Source: Conchocele bisecta (lineage: Eukaryota > Mollusca > Bivalvia > Lucinida > Thyasiridae). From it: a stretch of 64,000 nucleotides of DNA. The stretch lies in assembly GCA_029237695.1 (NCBI GenBank), contig CM055279.1, positions 25,237,919 to 25,301,918 on the forward strand, in the 5' to 3' direction. A program made the position numbers and the translations under genes. Of this stretch, positions 38,901-48,105 are shown piece by piece. The notes below the pieces were generated by a model. It saw only the letters and a program-made list of their open reading frames with translations, was not told the DNA's origin and made no database searches. Position 1 is the first letter of the stretch; each line of letters begins with the position of its first letter.

Positions 38901-41900
38901 TCCGCATCGTCAGATCAGGATCTGCACTGTTCGCCATTCCATCAATCATACTTCCAACAAAGGATATAGATCGGTAGCACGCTACATGAGTGTGCTATGT
39001 TATCAAGAGCTAGACTGGTTGCAAACTCCAAGACGTTATTATGTCCTCTAGGAGATAGCCAGGAGGGCATATTGCGTTGCTCTTGAGGTTCCGTACTTCC
39101 GTCCGTACGTCCGTCCGTCCGTGTACATTTACGTAGAAAAGTCGAAAGTTTGTATTACTTGAATGATTGCTTTAATATTTGGACAGTTCATTCACCTGAA
39201 TATGTGTGACGCACTAGCACCACAAATGGCATGTCCTCGAAATGATGCTGAAACTGTTGTAAGAGTTTATCCATCATGTAATATCTTAAATATTGCTTGA
39301 AGGATTGTTTTAATATGTGAACACTTTATTCACCTGAACATGTGTGACACAATCACACCACCAATGACATGGCCTTCACCTTTGTGACCTTTCAAATGGT
39401 GCTGAAGCAATTGATTTTACGTCAAAAAATGTGTTAGACTTTCTCAAATAACTTTGAAATTCGTGTAAATTTATTGGTTTCTGTTTTTAATCACAATGTC
39501 TAGTTATAGTCCAGTATGTCATGCGGCCATGTCCATGTCCATGTTTTACAAACATAAATTAAAGTTCATCCAGTCTCAGCTACACATGCCAATCGTGTTG
39601 CCGAATAATTGAGTACGAAGAATAGACTACTGTATATTTCACCAACATACCCGAACCTACGGAAGCCCATTCGGGCCACTTCACTTTTTTTAATTTCCAT
39701 TTATTCAAGATGTTTTCTTGAATTTTCAAGATCTTTTCTTTAATAAGATCCTTTCTTTAAGATCTTTTCTTTAATAAGATCTTTTCTTTAATTTTCAAGA
39801 AAAGATCTTGAAAATTCAAGAAAAGAACTTGAAAATTCAAGAAAACATCTCTAAAATTCAAGGAAACATCTTGAAAATTCAAGAAAACATCTCGAAAATT
39901 CAAGAAAGTATCTTGCAAATTCAAGAAAAGATCTCGAAAACTCAAGAAAAGATAAAAAAAGTGAAGTGACCCTAATGGGCTTCCGTACGAACACGTGCAT
40001 CCAACAGGTGACAGCTCGGACCGAACACGTGACATTTAAGGCTTTGCGTCTCAGATGATGTTTCACATATCCAAAACATATCATAAGATTGGTCCGTCGC
40101 TACCCACCCAAAGTGTATGGTGTCATCACTCAGTTGAATCGCCTCGCCGACACGGATCAACTATATGGTTCGACCATGTCCAGCCGTGTGTAAACTATTG
40201 CCGTGACACGAGCGTACTGTTTGAACCCCAAGGCCGTAGGCCGCGGATTCAAACAGTTCCCGAGTGGCATGGCAAACGTTTACCCACGGCTGGACATGGT
40301 CGAACGTTATTATTAGCCGATCTATTTATAGATCGGCTAATATATTGGTCATCCATCGAATTCTGAAAAAGTTTGTAGCAACCCTTTTCTCCGCTATTCG
40401 GTAATCTACGAACGCGAATTTTTCTGTATCACTTCCAAATTGCATCAACCGATAAAGTTTGCATTTTTGGCAATTATCTCCGTTTAAAACTTTACTTATA
40501 GCCAAATAACACAATTTTGAATACGTAATGAGCTGAATGCCGGAAGAGATTTAACCCGGAAGTTATTGTTGTTGAAGTCCATAGTTGGCTCTAATGGCCA
40601 TATACGCCAACATACGCCGATTATTGGGCTAATTTAAAGCTTTTATTTATTAAACAGAACAAGTTTCAGCCACGTATAATCGCGTAAAATGTGTTTATTC
40701 GGCTAATTTATAATCGACCTCTGCTCAAAATCTCCTTACTAGCAACCCCAGCATTTTTCAGGTTTTTATCCCAGCATCTCGGGTTTATCCCATTGGATCG
40801 CGTATGCGCGTCATTTGACGCTAGTTAATATTCACAAAATTTTCCACCAATCAAAACGAAGAATTGCCCTTCATAGCCAACTTTGATTTGTTTACGTATC
40901 ATGCAGGGATGGCAGGGATGCATCCAGCACGCGCGATTGCGGCAATCCCCCTTAATTATTGTCAATGCCGCAAATTATTGATTGTCTTGCGCCCGACATC
41001 GCGCAAAAAATCACGGATGGGACACATTAGGCCAATCTGGGCATGTGCCTGAATACGCAGGATCTTGCGTCTATTTTTAGATGACACTGTAACCGCTAGA
41101 TATATATAGCCCTGGTAGCTCCGCCCACTCGCATGCTGCCACAGAATTCGGACAAATACACAGTGACTACAACTTTGTGTATTGCGGAGTGTAATTTGTA
41201 GATAAATAGAGCATACAGTACAGGTGTTACGCTGGAATATTTCGCAACATAATGGTGACAACAAAACATTGCTGCTATGGCATTGCTGCTATTGGATGGA
41301 TTTGGGAACGGGTTTCCAAAACCAGCACAAAATCGAGAAAAATGTCAACGCTGGGTACAGAACTGTGGTCGAAAATAGTTTACCATTGACAATGTTACCA
41401 GACACCTACATATGTTCGATGCACTTTACCCTGATTTGATCGGCTAATAACATCATGCTCTGCATGACTTTTCATTGTTACATTTCCGTCGGCGACAACA
41501 ATGTTTCCTGAAAATGTTAGCGGACATTACTATTTATTCTCTGTATTTATTTTTTGATGTGCAATGATCATACTTTATAATCTGTTGAACAATTATTTTT
41601 TAAGGCGACGCATTTAATTAGAATAAATAATGAAAAAATATCATGCCTCATTTGCATATGAAAATAGCCTGATACCACCGCGCGTCACTATCAGTAAAAT
41701 AAATATTTGTAAATGATTATATCTGTAATGCGGGCGCTCGTAACTTTTAGAACTGGTGAAATACATGTAATTACACACTTACAATGTAGTTAATTCCTAT
41801 AAAGAACATTGTGTGCCTGCTGAATGGGCATGTAGCTTTAACACCCCGAATGCTTGCGTTCACGTGTATGTTTTCTTTGTGCCACTCCGTCCATTGTGGA

Positions 41901-42050
41901 CCATTTTGGGTATTTGCGTTTATATTTCCAGTTCCGTTTTCAAAGTCGCTAGGGTTTGCCAACGTCACCAGATCTATTCCCGACCCCAGCGTGTTTGACG
42001 TACCAGCCATCTGTAGGACGGCACCGGAGTACAAGGTACTGTCCTGCTAA
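29789..42050 (+). CDS. Ependymin-related secreted protein, five exons
   Basis: Exons are 29789-29935, 36425-36535, 37814-37889, 38140-38301 and 41932-42050. They total 615 nt (204 residues plus TAA), and all junctions are GT-AG with matching phases (0, 0, 1, 1). Exon 1 gives a signal peptide (MNSLFVILSSLLAVAMCQG) and then CCLPEKFTANEA. Exon 2 has IGLSMDDTIRMV and RVLEDYNN. Exon 3 has GRCTKAPLPEWKPHC. Exon 5 ends NVTRSIPDPSVFDVPAIC and a short tail. The dispersed cysteines, the length and the DPSVF..P.IC ending fit the ependymin family, which are secreted glycoproteins. One N-glycosylation site (NVT) is visible. Function is inferred from family; in molluscs these are extracellular proteins of unclear role. 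No RNA evidence is available here, and exon 2 has a slightly unusual donor (GTCAGT). Confidence 0.75.
29936..32184. other. Intron 1, first part
   Basis: No exon candidate fitting the gene was found. A poly-C run is at ~30275-30292. A small inverted sequence near 30005-30060 (GCAATTTGATTGACTTA-like) resembles repeats at 36580-36650 and 45825-45880. Confidence 0.5.
32185..32520. repeat. Dispersed repeat, same family as 41.5 and 42.6-42.9 kb
   Basis: Shares CACCAGTTCTAAAAATT, AGTGCCCGCTATACA, AATGTTAGCGGACATTA and GCAATGATCATACTTTATAA with 41513-41790 (same strand) and 42590-42916 (inverse). Confidence 0.75.
32835..35100. mobile_element. Tandem-core element with GTCC microsatellite and ~160-bp repeats
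   Basis: Begins TATACCCACTTTTTTTGT, then a GTCCGTCCGTACG microsatellite, then about 13 copies of a ~160-bp unit starting CTCGTAACTCGAAAAACTTT. It ends GTGGGTATATTGCGATGGCT. A second internal start (TATACCCACTTTCTTTG plus microsatellite) at ~33494 shows a nested or duplicated copy. This layout of microsatellite plus ~160-bp core repeats resembles the bivalve 'pearl'-type elements. It encodes nothing visible and lies in intron 1. Confidence 0.75.
35101..35859. other. Intron 1, unclassified sequence
   Basis: Minus-strand frames at 35019-35361 appear to be part of the repeat that flanks the preceding element (a shared CGAGGTCGTGTCCGACC-like block recurs inverted near 32671). No exon was seen. 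Confidence 0.4.
35860..35961. repeat. Hairpin (MITE-like) element
   Basis: ATAAGTTAGATCACGGTTCG pairs with the inverse ending GTGATCTAACTTAT. The middle GATAATCCGCGAGC pairs with GCGAGCGGATTATC. Confidence 0.8.
36425..36535 (+). CDS. Exon 2 of the ependymin-like gene
   Basis: Acceptor TTTTTTAG at 36424, 37 codons in phase 0, donor GTCAGT at 36536. It encodes GSIGLSMDDTIRMVNSQI and ends VLEDYNN. The next in-phase exon is at 37814. Confidence 0.75.
36772..37008. repeat. Dispersed 'GTGGCTGTAACTGGAGAAA' repeat
   Basis: Shows both hallmarks of a family found all over the window: GTGGCTGT(A/G)ACTGGA.AAA...GGGCTTA at one end, and CATACTGTGCGGATACACAG / ATCCTGATCA in the middle. Here two copies face each other (the right end is CCCCAGTCACAGCCACAAAT). 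Other copies are near 5930, 22130, 23750, 24555, 24955, 25210, 38830, 42225, 43150, 46250 and 46945. Their translations give strings such as SVDPNEPA and RICTVRHS. Confidence 0.75.
37368..37457. repeat. Hairpin of the CTCTAAACCGGACAC family
   Basis: ACAGTAAAACCTCTCTAAAC pairs with its inverse ending GAGAGGTTTCACTGT. The centre is GGTCCCCAG...GGTCCCCAGG. This is the probable source sequence of the 66-bp minisatellite at 43.3-45.1 kb. Confidence 0.85.
37814..37889 (+). CDS. Exon 3 of the ependymin-like gene
   Basis: Acceptor CCGTTTTCAG at 37813 and donor GTATGT at 37890. 76 nt = 25 codons plus one base, so it enters in phase 0 and leaves in phase 1, exactly what exons 2 and 4 require. It encodes KTQYLIQKGRC and PLPEWKPHC, with two cysteines. 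Confidence 0.78.
38140..38301 (+). CDS. Exon 4 of the ependymin-like gene
   Basis: Acceptor CTATATTATAG at 38139, donor GTAAAT at 38302. 162 nt, phase 1 in and phase 1 out. It encodes DDTFMANLYFGSSTASLDAS and VTVTREKSCVLIGEWASG, a beta-rich segment as expected for the family. Confidence 0.78.
38318..38785. repeat. Minisatellite, ~67-bp units, just after exon 4
   Basis: About seven units of GGTACGAAGTCGGGTTGGGA ... AAAGTCCGAATGGGTAGAGG ... CGTCCCTTGTAAAGT at 38318, 38385, 38451, 38519, 38586, 38655 and 38730. It begins 16 bp inside intron 4. Each unit carries a GTAAAGTGG that resembles the exon-4 donor context. Confidence 0.88.
38829..39430. repeat. Dispersed repeat copies with GTCC microsatellite
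   Basis: GTGACTGTGACTAGAGAAAT starts a copy of the 36772 family. A CGTCCGTACGTCCGTCCG run follows at 39100-39121. Then comes a segment (39170-39430, TTCACCTGAACATGTGTGAC) that is the inverse of 28440-28680. Confidence 0.7.
39658..39987. mobile_element. Fold-back element with GGAAGCCCATT ends
   Basis: TACGGAAGCCCATTCGGGCC at the left is matched by CCCTAATGGGCTTCCGTA at the right. The interior is built from TTTTCTTGAATTTTCAAGA units, in one orientation on the left and the opposite on the right. The truncated relative at 1631-1812 shows this is a dispersed family. Confidence 0.85.
40168..40305. repeat. Hairpin (MITE-like) element
   Basis: GTTCGACCATGTCCAGCCGT pairs with its inverse ending ATGGTCGAAC. 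The centre is AAGGCCGTAGGCCGCGG. Confidence 0.85.
40307..41450 (+). mobile_element. P-element-like remnant
   Basis: The termini are short inverted copies: TTATTAGCCGATC at the left (~40309) and GATCGGCTAATAA at the right (~41438). A broken THAP domain sits at the right end. P-type transposases carry an N-terminal THAP domain, so this is probably a shortened, non-autonomous relative. It lies within intron 4 of the ependymin-like gene. Confidence 0.5.
41252..41439 (+). pseudogene. Broken THAP (C2CH zinc finger) domain
   Basis: ATG at 41252 reads MVTTKHCCYG, the usual start of a THAP domain. After a frameshift near 41300 it reads GFPKPAQNREKCQRWVQNC and then, past a TAG at about 41369, FTIDNVTR. 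After another frameshift it reads DTYICSMHF. C-x-C, W and C-x2-H positions fit the C2CH module. Two frameshifts and one stop make it non-functional. It may be the N-terminal fragment of a transposase; no catalytic part is present. Confidence 0.6.
41513..41790. repeat. Inverted partner of 42590-42916 (left)
   Basis: AATGTTAGCGGACATTACTA, GCAATGATCATACTTTATAA, CATTTGCATATGAAAATAGC and the final AGAACTGGTGAAAT region are matched in reverse on the other side of exon 5. Confidence 0.8.
41932..42050 (+). CDS. Exon 5 of the ependymin-like gene (C-terminus)
   Basis: Acceptor TTTATATTTCCAG at 41931. The first two bases complete a phase-1 codon from exon 4, and the exon ends TAA at 42048-42050. It encodes NVTRSIPDPSVFDVPAIC, the most family-diagnostic stretch of the protein, and a short tail with one more cysteine. 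I saw no AATAAA within 150 bp downstream. Confidence 0.8.
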
Positions 42051-42077
42051 CTCTCAGCATGCAACTCACGAAAAAGT

Positions 42078-42201
42078 GTCGTCTGTCGTTGCTTTATATG
42101 TTCTTTCTCAATACAAACATGGTTTGACAGCACTTTAGAAGTGCTGTCAAACCATGTTTTTGATTACAAAAATTGAAAGTAGAACACAAACAGCAGACGA
42201 G
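42078..42201. mobile_element. MITE with GTCGTCTG ends, copy 2
   Basis: Begins GTCGTCTGTCGTTG and ends CAGCAGACGA. The centre is a hairpin around AACATGGTTTGACAGCAC. Same family as 1040-1191. It lies 28 bp after the stop codon of the ependymin-like gene, so it may be part of its 3' UTR. Confidence 0.75.
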
Positions 42202-42589
42202 AAAATGTGTTGCCTAAATTGTGGCTGTGACTGCAGAAATAGAGCTTATAGGTTTTGCGATAGGTTCAGCGATCAGTGTAGATCCAGATCAGTCTGTGCA
42301 TCCGCACAGTCGGATCAGGATCTGCACTGTTCGCCATTCCATCAATGAAACACCAATCATCCTTTTAACACCCAATATAGAACGTTATCCGGCTACATGA
42401 GTGTGCTGTTTCACCCGGAGCTACACTGGTGACAAATACCAAAGGGAATATTTTACCTGACTACATTTACTTTCTGTCCCCTAGCCACTATGCGACATGC
42501 GTTGGTGTATCAATAACACGACGCACGTGTTTTATCCAACTGATATGTTCATATGTACGCCCGTCTCAATATGACAATAGGTGTTGTGG

Positions 42590-42916
42590 ATACGTTAAAG
42601 GTACATGCCCACGCAGTTGACACGAAATGTTCTTGATAGTAATTAAATAAGTGTATACTTGTGTCACTATTCCACCAGTTCTAAACATTGCGAGTGCCCG
42701 CTATACAGATATAATCATTTAGTAATATTTGTTTTACTGATGGTGATGCGCGGTGGTATCAGGCTATTTTCATATGCAAATGAGGCATGATAATTTTTAA
42801 TTATTTATACTAATTAAATGCGGCACCCGAAAAAATAATATTTTCGACAGATTATAAAGTATGATTATTGCACATCAACAAATAAATACAGAGAATAAAT
42901 AGTAATGTCCGTTAAC
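42590..42916. repeat. Inverted partner of 41513-41790 (right)
   Basis: Inverse of the left copy, including GCTATTTTCATATGCAAATG and ATTATAAAGTATGATTATTG. The outer end is AGTAATGTCCGTTAACAG. Confidence 0.8.
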
Positions 42917-43260
42917 AGTTAAAGGAAACTTGAATATTGCCCCTGATATCAGAGTCGAATATTACTTCTGATATAAAATGTATAATAATGCCAATCAATA
43001 TGTTGGGTAATGGTGAATGAATGTTTATTTTGCCAGAAAATGTATCAGATGATGTGTGTTATAAAGAACAGTTTGTGCTTACTGAGTGGGCATATACTTT
43101 TAAACCCATTTCACTATCACAGTCTTGTCCATTTGCGTGGATGTAGCCTCATAACTATCTATATAGCTTGCTTGCAGCATGTAATATGTTTCATACGGAT
43201 GCACAGGATGATCTGGATCTACACTAGGGGAAAAACCCATAAGCCCCATTTCACTACCGC

Positions 43261-45125
43261 ATACAGTGGAACCTCTCTAAACCGGTTCCAATGTCATTGA
43301 ACGCTCGCTCTATGAACATTGGGGGTCTCCAGGATTTCCGGTTTAGACAGGTTCCAATGTTATTGAACGCTCGCTCTATGAACACTGGGGGTCCCCAGGA
43401 TGTCCGGTTTATAAAGTTACCAATGTCATTGAACGCTCGCTATATGAACACTAGGGGTCCCCAGGATGTCAGGTTTATACAGGTACCAATGGCATTGAAC
43501 GCTTGCTCTATGCACACTGGGGGTCCCCAGGATGTCCGGTTTAGACAGGTTCCACTGTCATTGAACGCTCGCTCTATGAACACTGGGGGTCCCCAGGATG
43601 TACGGCTTAGACAGGTACCAATGTCATTGAACGCTCGCTCTATGAACACTGGGGGTCCCCAGGATGTCCGGTTTAGACAGGTTCCAATGTCATTGAACGC
43701 TCACTCTATGAACAACGCTCGCTCTATGAACACTGGGGGTCCCCAGGATGTCCGGTTTAGACAGGTTCCAATGTCATTGAACGCTCGCTCTATGAACACT
43801 GGGGGTCCCCAGGATGTCCAGTTAGACAGGTACCAATGTCATTGAACGTTCGCTCTATGAACACTGGGGGTCCCCAGGATGTCCGGTTTAGACAAGTTCC
43901 AATGTCATTGAACGCTCGCTCTATGAACACTGGGAGTTCCCAGGATGTCCCGTTTAGACAAGTTCCAATGTCATTGAACACTCGCTCTATGAACACTGGG
44001 GGTCCCCAGGATGTCCGGTTTAGACAGGTTCCAATGTCATTGAACGCTCGCTCTATGCACACTGGGGGTCCCCAGGCTGTCCTGTTTAGACAGGTACCAA
44101 TGTCATTGAAACGCTCGCTCTATGCACACTGGGGGTCCCCATGATGTCCGGTTTAGACAGGTACCAATGTCATTGAACGCTCGCTCTATGCACACTGGGG
44201 GTCCCCAGGCTGTCCTGTTTAGACAGGTACCAATGTCATTGAACGCTCGCTCTATGCACACTGGGGGTCCCCAGGATGTCCGGTTTAGACAGGTACCAAT
44301 GTCATTGAACGCTCGCTCTATGAACACAGGGGGTCCCCAGGATGTCCGGTTTAGACAGGTACCAATGTCATTGAACGCTCGCTGTATGAACACTGGGATC
44401 CCCAGGATGTCCGGTTTAGACAGGTACCAATGTCATTGAACGCTCGCTCTATGAACACTGGGGGTCCCCAGGATGTCCGGTTTAGACAAGTTCCAATGTC
44501 ATTGAACGCTCGCTCTATGAACACTGGGGGTCCCCAGGCTGTCCGGTTTAGACAGGTACCAATGTCATTGAACGCTCGCTCTATGAACACTGGGGGTCCC
44601 CAGGATGTCCGGTTTAGACAGATACCAATGTCATTGAACGCTCGCTCTATGCAAACTGGGGGTCCCCAGGATGTCCGGTTTAGACAGGTACCAATGTCAT
44701 TGAACACTCACTCTAGAACACGGGGGTCCCCGGGATGTCCGGTTTAGACAGGTTTCAATGTCATTGAACGCTCGCTCTATGAACACTGGGGTCCCCGGGA
44801 TGTCCGGTTTAGACAGGTACCAATGTCATTGAACGCTCGCTCTATGCACACTGGGGGTCCCCGGGATGTCCGGTTTAGACAGGTTTCAATGTCATTGAAC
44901 GCTCGCTCTATGCACACGGGGGGTCCCCAGGATTTGCGGTTTAGAGAGGTACCAATGTCATTGAACGCTCGCTCTATGCACACTGGGGGTCCCCAGGATG
45001 TACGGTATAGACAGGTTCCAATGTAATTGAACGCTCGCTCTATGAACACTGGGGGTCCCCAGGCTGTCCGGTTTAGACAGGTACCAATGTCATTGAGAGC
45101 TCGCTCTATGAACACTCTTCGTCAT
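43261..45125. repeat. 66-bp minisatellite, ~27 copies
   Basis: The unit includes CATTGAACGCTCGCTCTATG, AACACTGGGGGTCCCCAGGA and TGTCCGGTTTAGACAGGT. Because 66 is a multiple of three, both strands stay open for hundreds of bases and produce 22-residue periodic ORFs. The flanks (CTCTCTAAACCGG at 43270 and GGTTTAGAGAGGTTTTACTG at 45207) show the array grew from a hairpin of the 37368 family. Units differ by point changes and small indels. Confidence 0.95.
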
Positions 45126-45419
45126 TTTCAATCATGAACATACACGACAATGAAATAATAACAGTGAGACCCATCTAAATTAAACACAATGAGGTCCCCA
45201 GGTTGTTCGGTTTAGAGAGGTTTTACTGTATAACAAGTATTGTTCACCGAATCATAATCTCTGTGAAAGCGCTGCTCCCACGAACGGGAATTAGACATAC
45301 ATCAATATATGTTTAATTACGGAACGTGGGAATTAGACTATCCATTTTCATACGAAGTCTACTTCACCGTAGGTTGCCCATCGGGAAGTAGACAGTATTT
45401 TGTTATCGACATTGTTTGC

Positions 45420-45640
45420 ACACCTACGGAGCCCCGCAGGGGAAATGGATTTGTTTTTATTAATTCGTTCGCACGAAATAACAATTCGTTCCCACAATTC
45501 AACAATTCGTTCCCTCGAATTAACTATTCGTTCCCACGATATAACAATTTGTTCCCACGAATTAACAATTCGTTCCCGTGGGAAATTGTTAAATTAAGGG
45601 AACGAATTATGCGTCCCCTTCGGGGCTCCGTACACACGGC
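45420..45640. mobile_element. Hairpin element with AATTCGTTCCCACG repeats
   Basis: CACCTACGGAGCCCCGCAGG at the left is matched by CCCCTTCGGGGCTCCGTACA at the right. The middle holds about seven ~19-bp units (AACAATTCGTTCCCACGAAT). A copy of the internal array without the arms is at 48565-48735. Confidence 0.8.
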
Positions 45641-46659
45641 CGCATCACATTTAATTTATAAAAACGTGTTTTAGTTTCAGGCACCGATTTTTGGAGGATC
45701 GTACCTGTTCAGATAAACACCCAGCAGTAAACAAGATGATTCACTGCTGCCGGCGCTAATCTTCACAACATTAATCAATTTCAAAATATTTCAAAATACA
45801 AATATTTCAACTATTGTGCGTTAAATCAAGCAGTTTGATTAGCTGAGACTGAGCTGAGCTTGATCGCGAGTTTCATATGTTAAACATTTACACTACCGCC
45901 TGCGCTAATATTGCCACTATTGGTCAATTTCTTTATTTTAAAACACAAATATTTAAACTAGCGTGCTTTAAATTATGGCTCAGACAATCAAATTGTTTGA
46001 TCGCAGTAGATATTCAGAAATGTTAATAGTTTGTGCAATAGTAACGCAGGCAGTTGCGTATGTGGGCGAGTCACGTGTACATTTACACTTGCGTATAGAT
46101 GAAAACCGTCCAATATACACATTTTGACGAACATTTTCTGCTTGTTCGGAGTGTGATGTTAACCGTACCAGGCCCGTACACAGAGGGGTGCGATGGGTGC
46201 GTACGCACCCCTCTTAACCCTTTCATTCTAAACCCGCATGCCTGCATAGTGGTATTGGTAAACAGTGTAGATCCAAATGAGCCGGCTCGTAACGAGCCGT
46301 CTCATCAGGATCTGCACTTTTTGCAATTAATTTTTGGTAATTTTGAGAACGAAAACACCCCATGTTCATAAATGGACTGGTCTGAAAATCAGTTTGTGAT
46401 GATTTAGATTGGTCGCAAAATTAACAAATCAGGGGTGAAAGGGTTAATCTGCCGAGGTCTGTCCGTGGGTGTGCAACCCCACTAAAATTATTCCTGCGTA
46501 CCATCCATGCATAGCATTGTGCACCTGCTCGAGGATGGCCCGTGAGATTTCTGACGTGATATTTCGTGTTACATGTAGGTATGTAGGTATGTCGTCTAAT
46601 CGGTCTTGTCTTCGTAGGGAGGTAGTAAGTCGTCTTGACGCGATGCTTATGCAGTTCAG
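45641..46659. other. Noncoding stretch with small duplications
   Basis: Two related blocks (TTCAAAATATTTCAAAATAC / CACAAATATTTAAACTA with AATCAAGCAGTTTGATT) at 45780-46000. A dispersed-repeat fragment is near 46255-46325. No gene was seen. Confidence 0.45.
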
Positions 46660-46876
46660 GGGGCCTTTTCATTAAACTTCGTACTCCTAATATGTTCGTA
46701 AGTGCAAAATCACGATGGTCTGTAAAATTCACATTAACACTGTTTTCTTGCAAACAATTACTGGATTTACTCTTATCGATGCAGCCTATGTTCAATAAAT
46801 GTAAATCCATCAATTAAAATTTCTTTGCACTTACGAATATTTTAATAGTACGAAGTTTAGTGAAAAGGCCCCAGGC
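46660..46876. mobile_element. CACTAAACTTCGTA element, copy 2 (both arms)
   Basis: Left GGGGCCTTTTCATTAAACTT pairs with the right AAGTTTAGTGAAAAGGCCCC. Inside, TTCGTAAGTGCAAA pairs with TTTGCACTTACGAA. The degraded relative is at 20035-20200. Confidence 0.85.
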
Positions 46877-46944
46877 ATATAAGGTGTATTAAGACGACTT
46901 ATCACGTACGCCAACATATGTAGACGAATAAATCATTATAAATA

Positions 46945-47178
46945 TGTGGCTGGTACTGGACAAATTGGGCTGATGGGTTGTGCGGCCAGTGTAGATCCAT
47001 ATCAGCCTGTGCACAGACTGACCAGGATCTGCACGGTTCGCAATTCCATCAAGGAAACCCCAGCCATGGTTGTAAAATGCAATACAGATCGTTATTTGAG
47101 CGTCACGGTGCTATTCCACCAGGAGTTGCACTGATCACATATTCAATACATCCCATGTTTCCAGTTACAGCCACATAT
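46945..47178. repeat. Dispersed repeat of the 36772 family
   Basis: GTGGCTGGTACTGGACAAATT, AGTGTAGATCCATATCAGCC, ATCTGCACGGTTCGCAATTC and the inverse end TTTCCAGTTACAGCCACATA define a nearly complete copy with facing ends. Confidence 0.75.
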
Positions 47179-47381
47179 AATTCAGGGTTCACGTTATTTC
47201 AACCACCTTTGATTATATCCATATACGCAATTAAACGTTAAAACAAAACTGCATTCGTTGTTGTTGAAGCAATACACGGCATGTATACTGGCCATTATTC
47301 AGACGATGCGTACAACGTGTGTGTGGAGAATTGTCGGGCCTGCTTTAGCAGAATGCGCGACTATCATAGTCGCCGCTTTTT

Positions 47382-47417
<36 letters not shown>

Positions 47418-47427
47418 TCCGAAATGT

Positions 47428-47518
<91 letters not shown>
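47382..47518. repeat. (CGT)n trinucleotide tract
   Basis: About 40 CGT/GTC units interrupted once by CATCCGAAATGTG at ~47416. CATGCGAAATGTC follows the second run, so the run plus its flank may be a duplication. The poly-Ser, poly-Val, poly-Arg and poly-Asp ORFs across it are artefacts of the repeat. Confidence 0.95.
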
Positions 47519-47879
47519 TGCGAAATGTCAAAAACTGTGTACAAGCTCCGTCATCATGCTATAACTTTAATATTACTTTACGGAATGCTTCAATATGTGG
47601 ACACTTGACACATTTTTTACATTAATTTATTTGCTGAAACTCTTATTATAGCCATTTTCTTGCGTCAAAGACTTAGTACAAGCCTCCTCATCCTGCTATA
47701 ACTTTCATATTACTTGACGCATTCCTCCAATGTTTGTAAGCATTTGGAACACACTAATGTCACCATTCACATGACCTTCACCTTTTATACCTTCGTACTT
47801 TTGCTCAAACACTTAGCCATTTTTGTTGCGTCAAAAACTTTGTACAAGCCTCATATGACCTTAGCAGTTGAAAGGCTGT
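47519..47879. other. Noncoding repeat segment after the CGT tract
   Basis: Two or three loosely similar ~160-bp units (AACTTTGTACAAGCC, CTGCTATAACTTTCATATTA). This looks like core-repeat sequence of another microsatellite-linked element. Confidence 0.5.
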
Positions 47880-48105
47880 TAAAACACCATTAACCCATTA
47901 CATTCGGAATACATATTTACGGGTATAAATTTTGTAAATATATTATTTATATTTTGTCAATGAAAGTATATGTTGTGACCACTCATTTGAACAATCTCGA
48001 CGAGATTGTTCAAATGTTGGTCACGACATATACTGCGAAGGGCATAGAAAATATTTAGGATTTTCCACAAACAAAATGACGTATCCGCAGCATGAAATGG
48101 GTTAA
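47880..48105. mobile_element. MITE with central palindrome, copy 2
   Basis: Inverse of the 3744-3960 family, with palindrome AACAATCTCGACGAGATTGT at 47989. It ends CAGCATGAAATGGGTTAA. Confidence 0.7.

Noticed and set aside
43290..45115. Long overlapping ORFs on both strands (22-residue periodic proteins)
   Set aside because: They are translations of the 66-bp minisatellite. Both strands are open because the period is a multiple of three, and there is no start context, signal or splice structure.
47258..47625. ORFs encoding poly-Ser, poly-Val, poly-Arg or poly-Asp
   Set aside because: These are the different frames of the (CGT)n tract, with no conserved flanking sequence.
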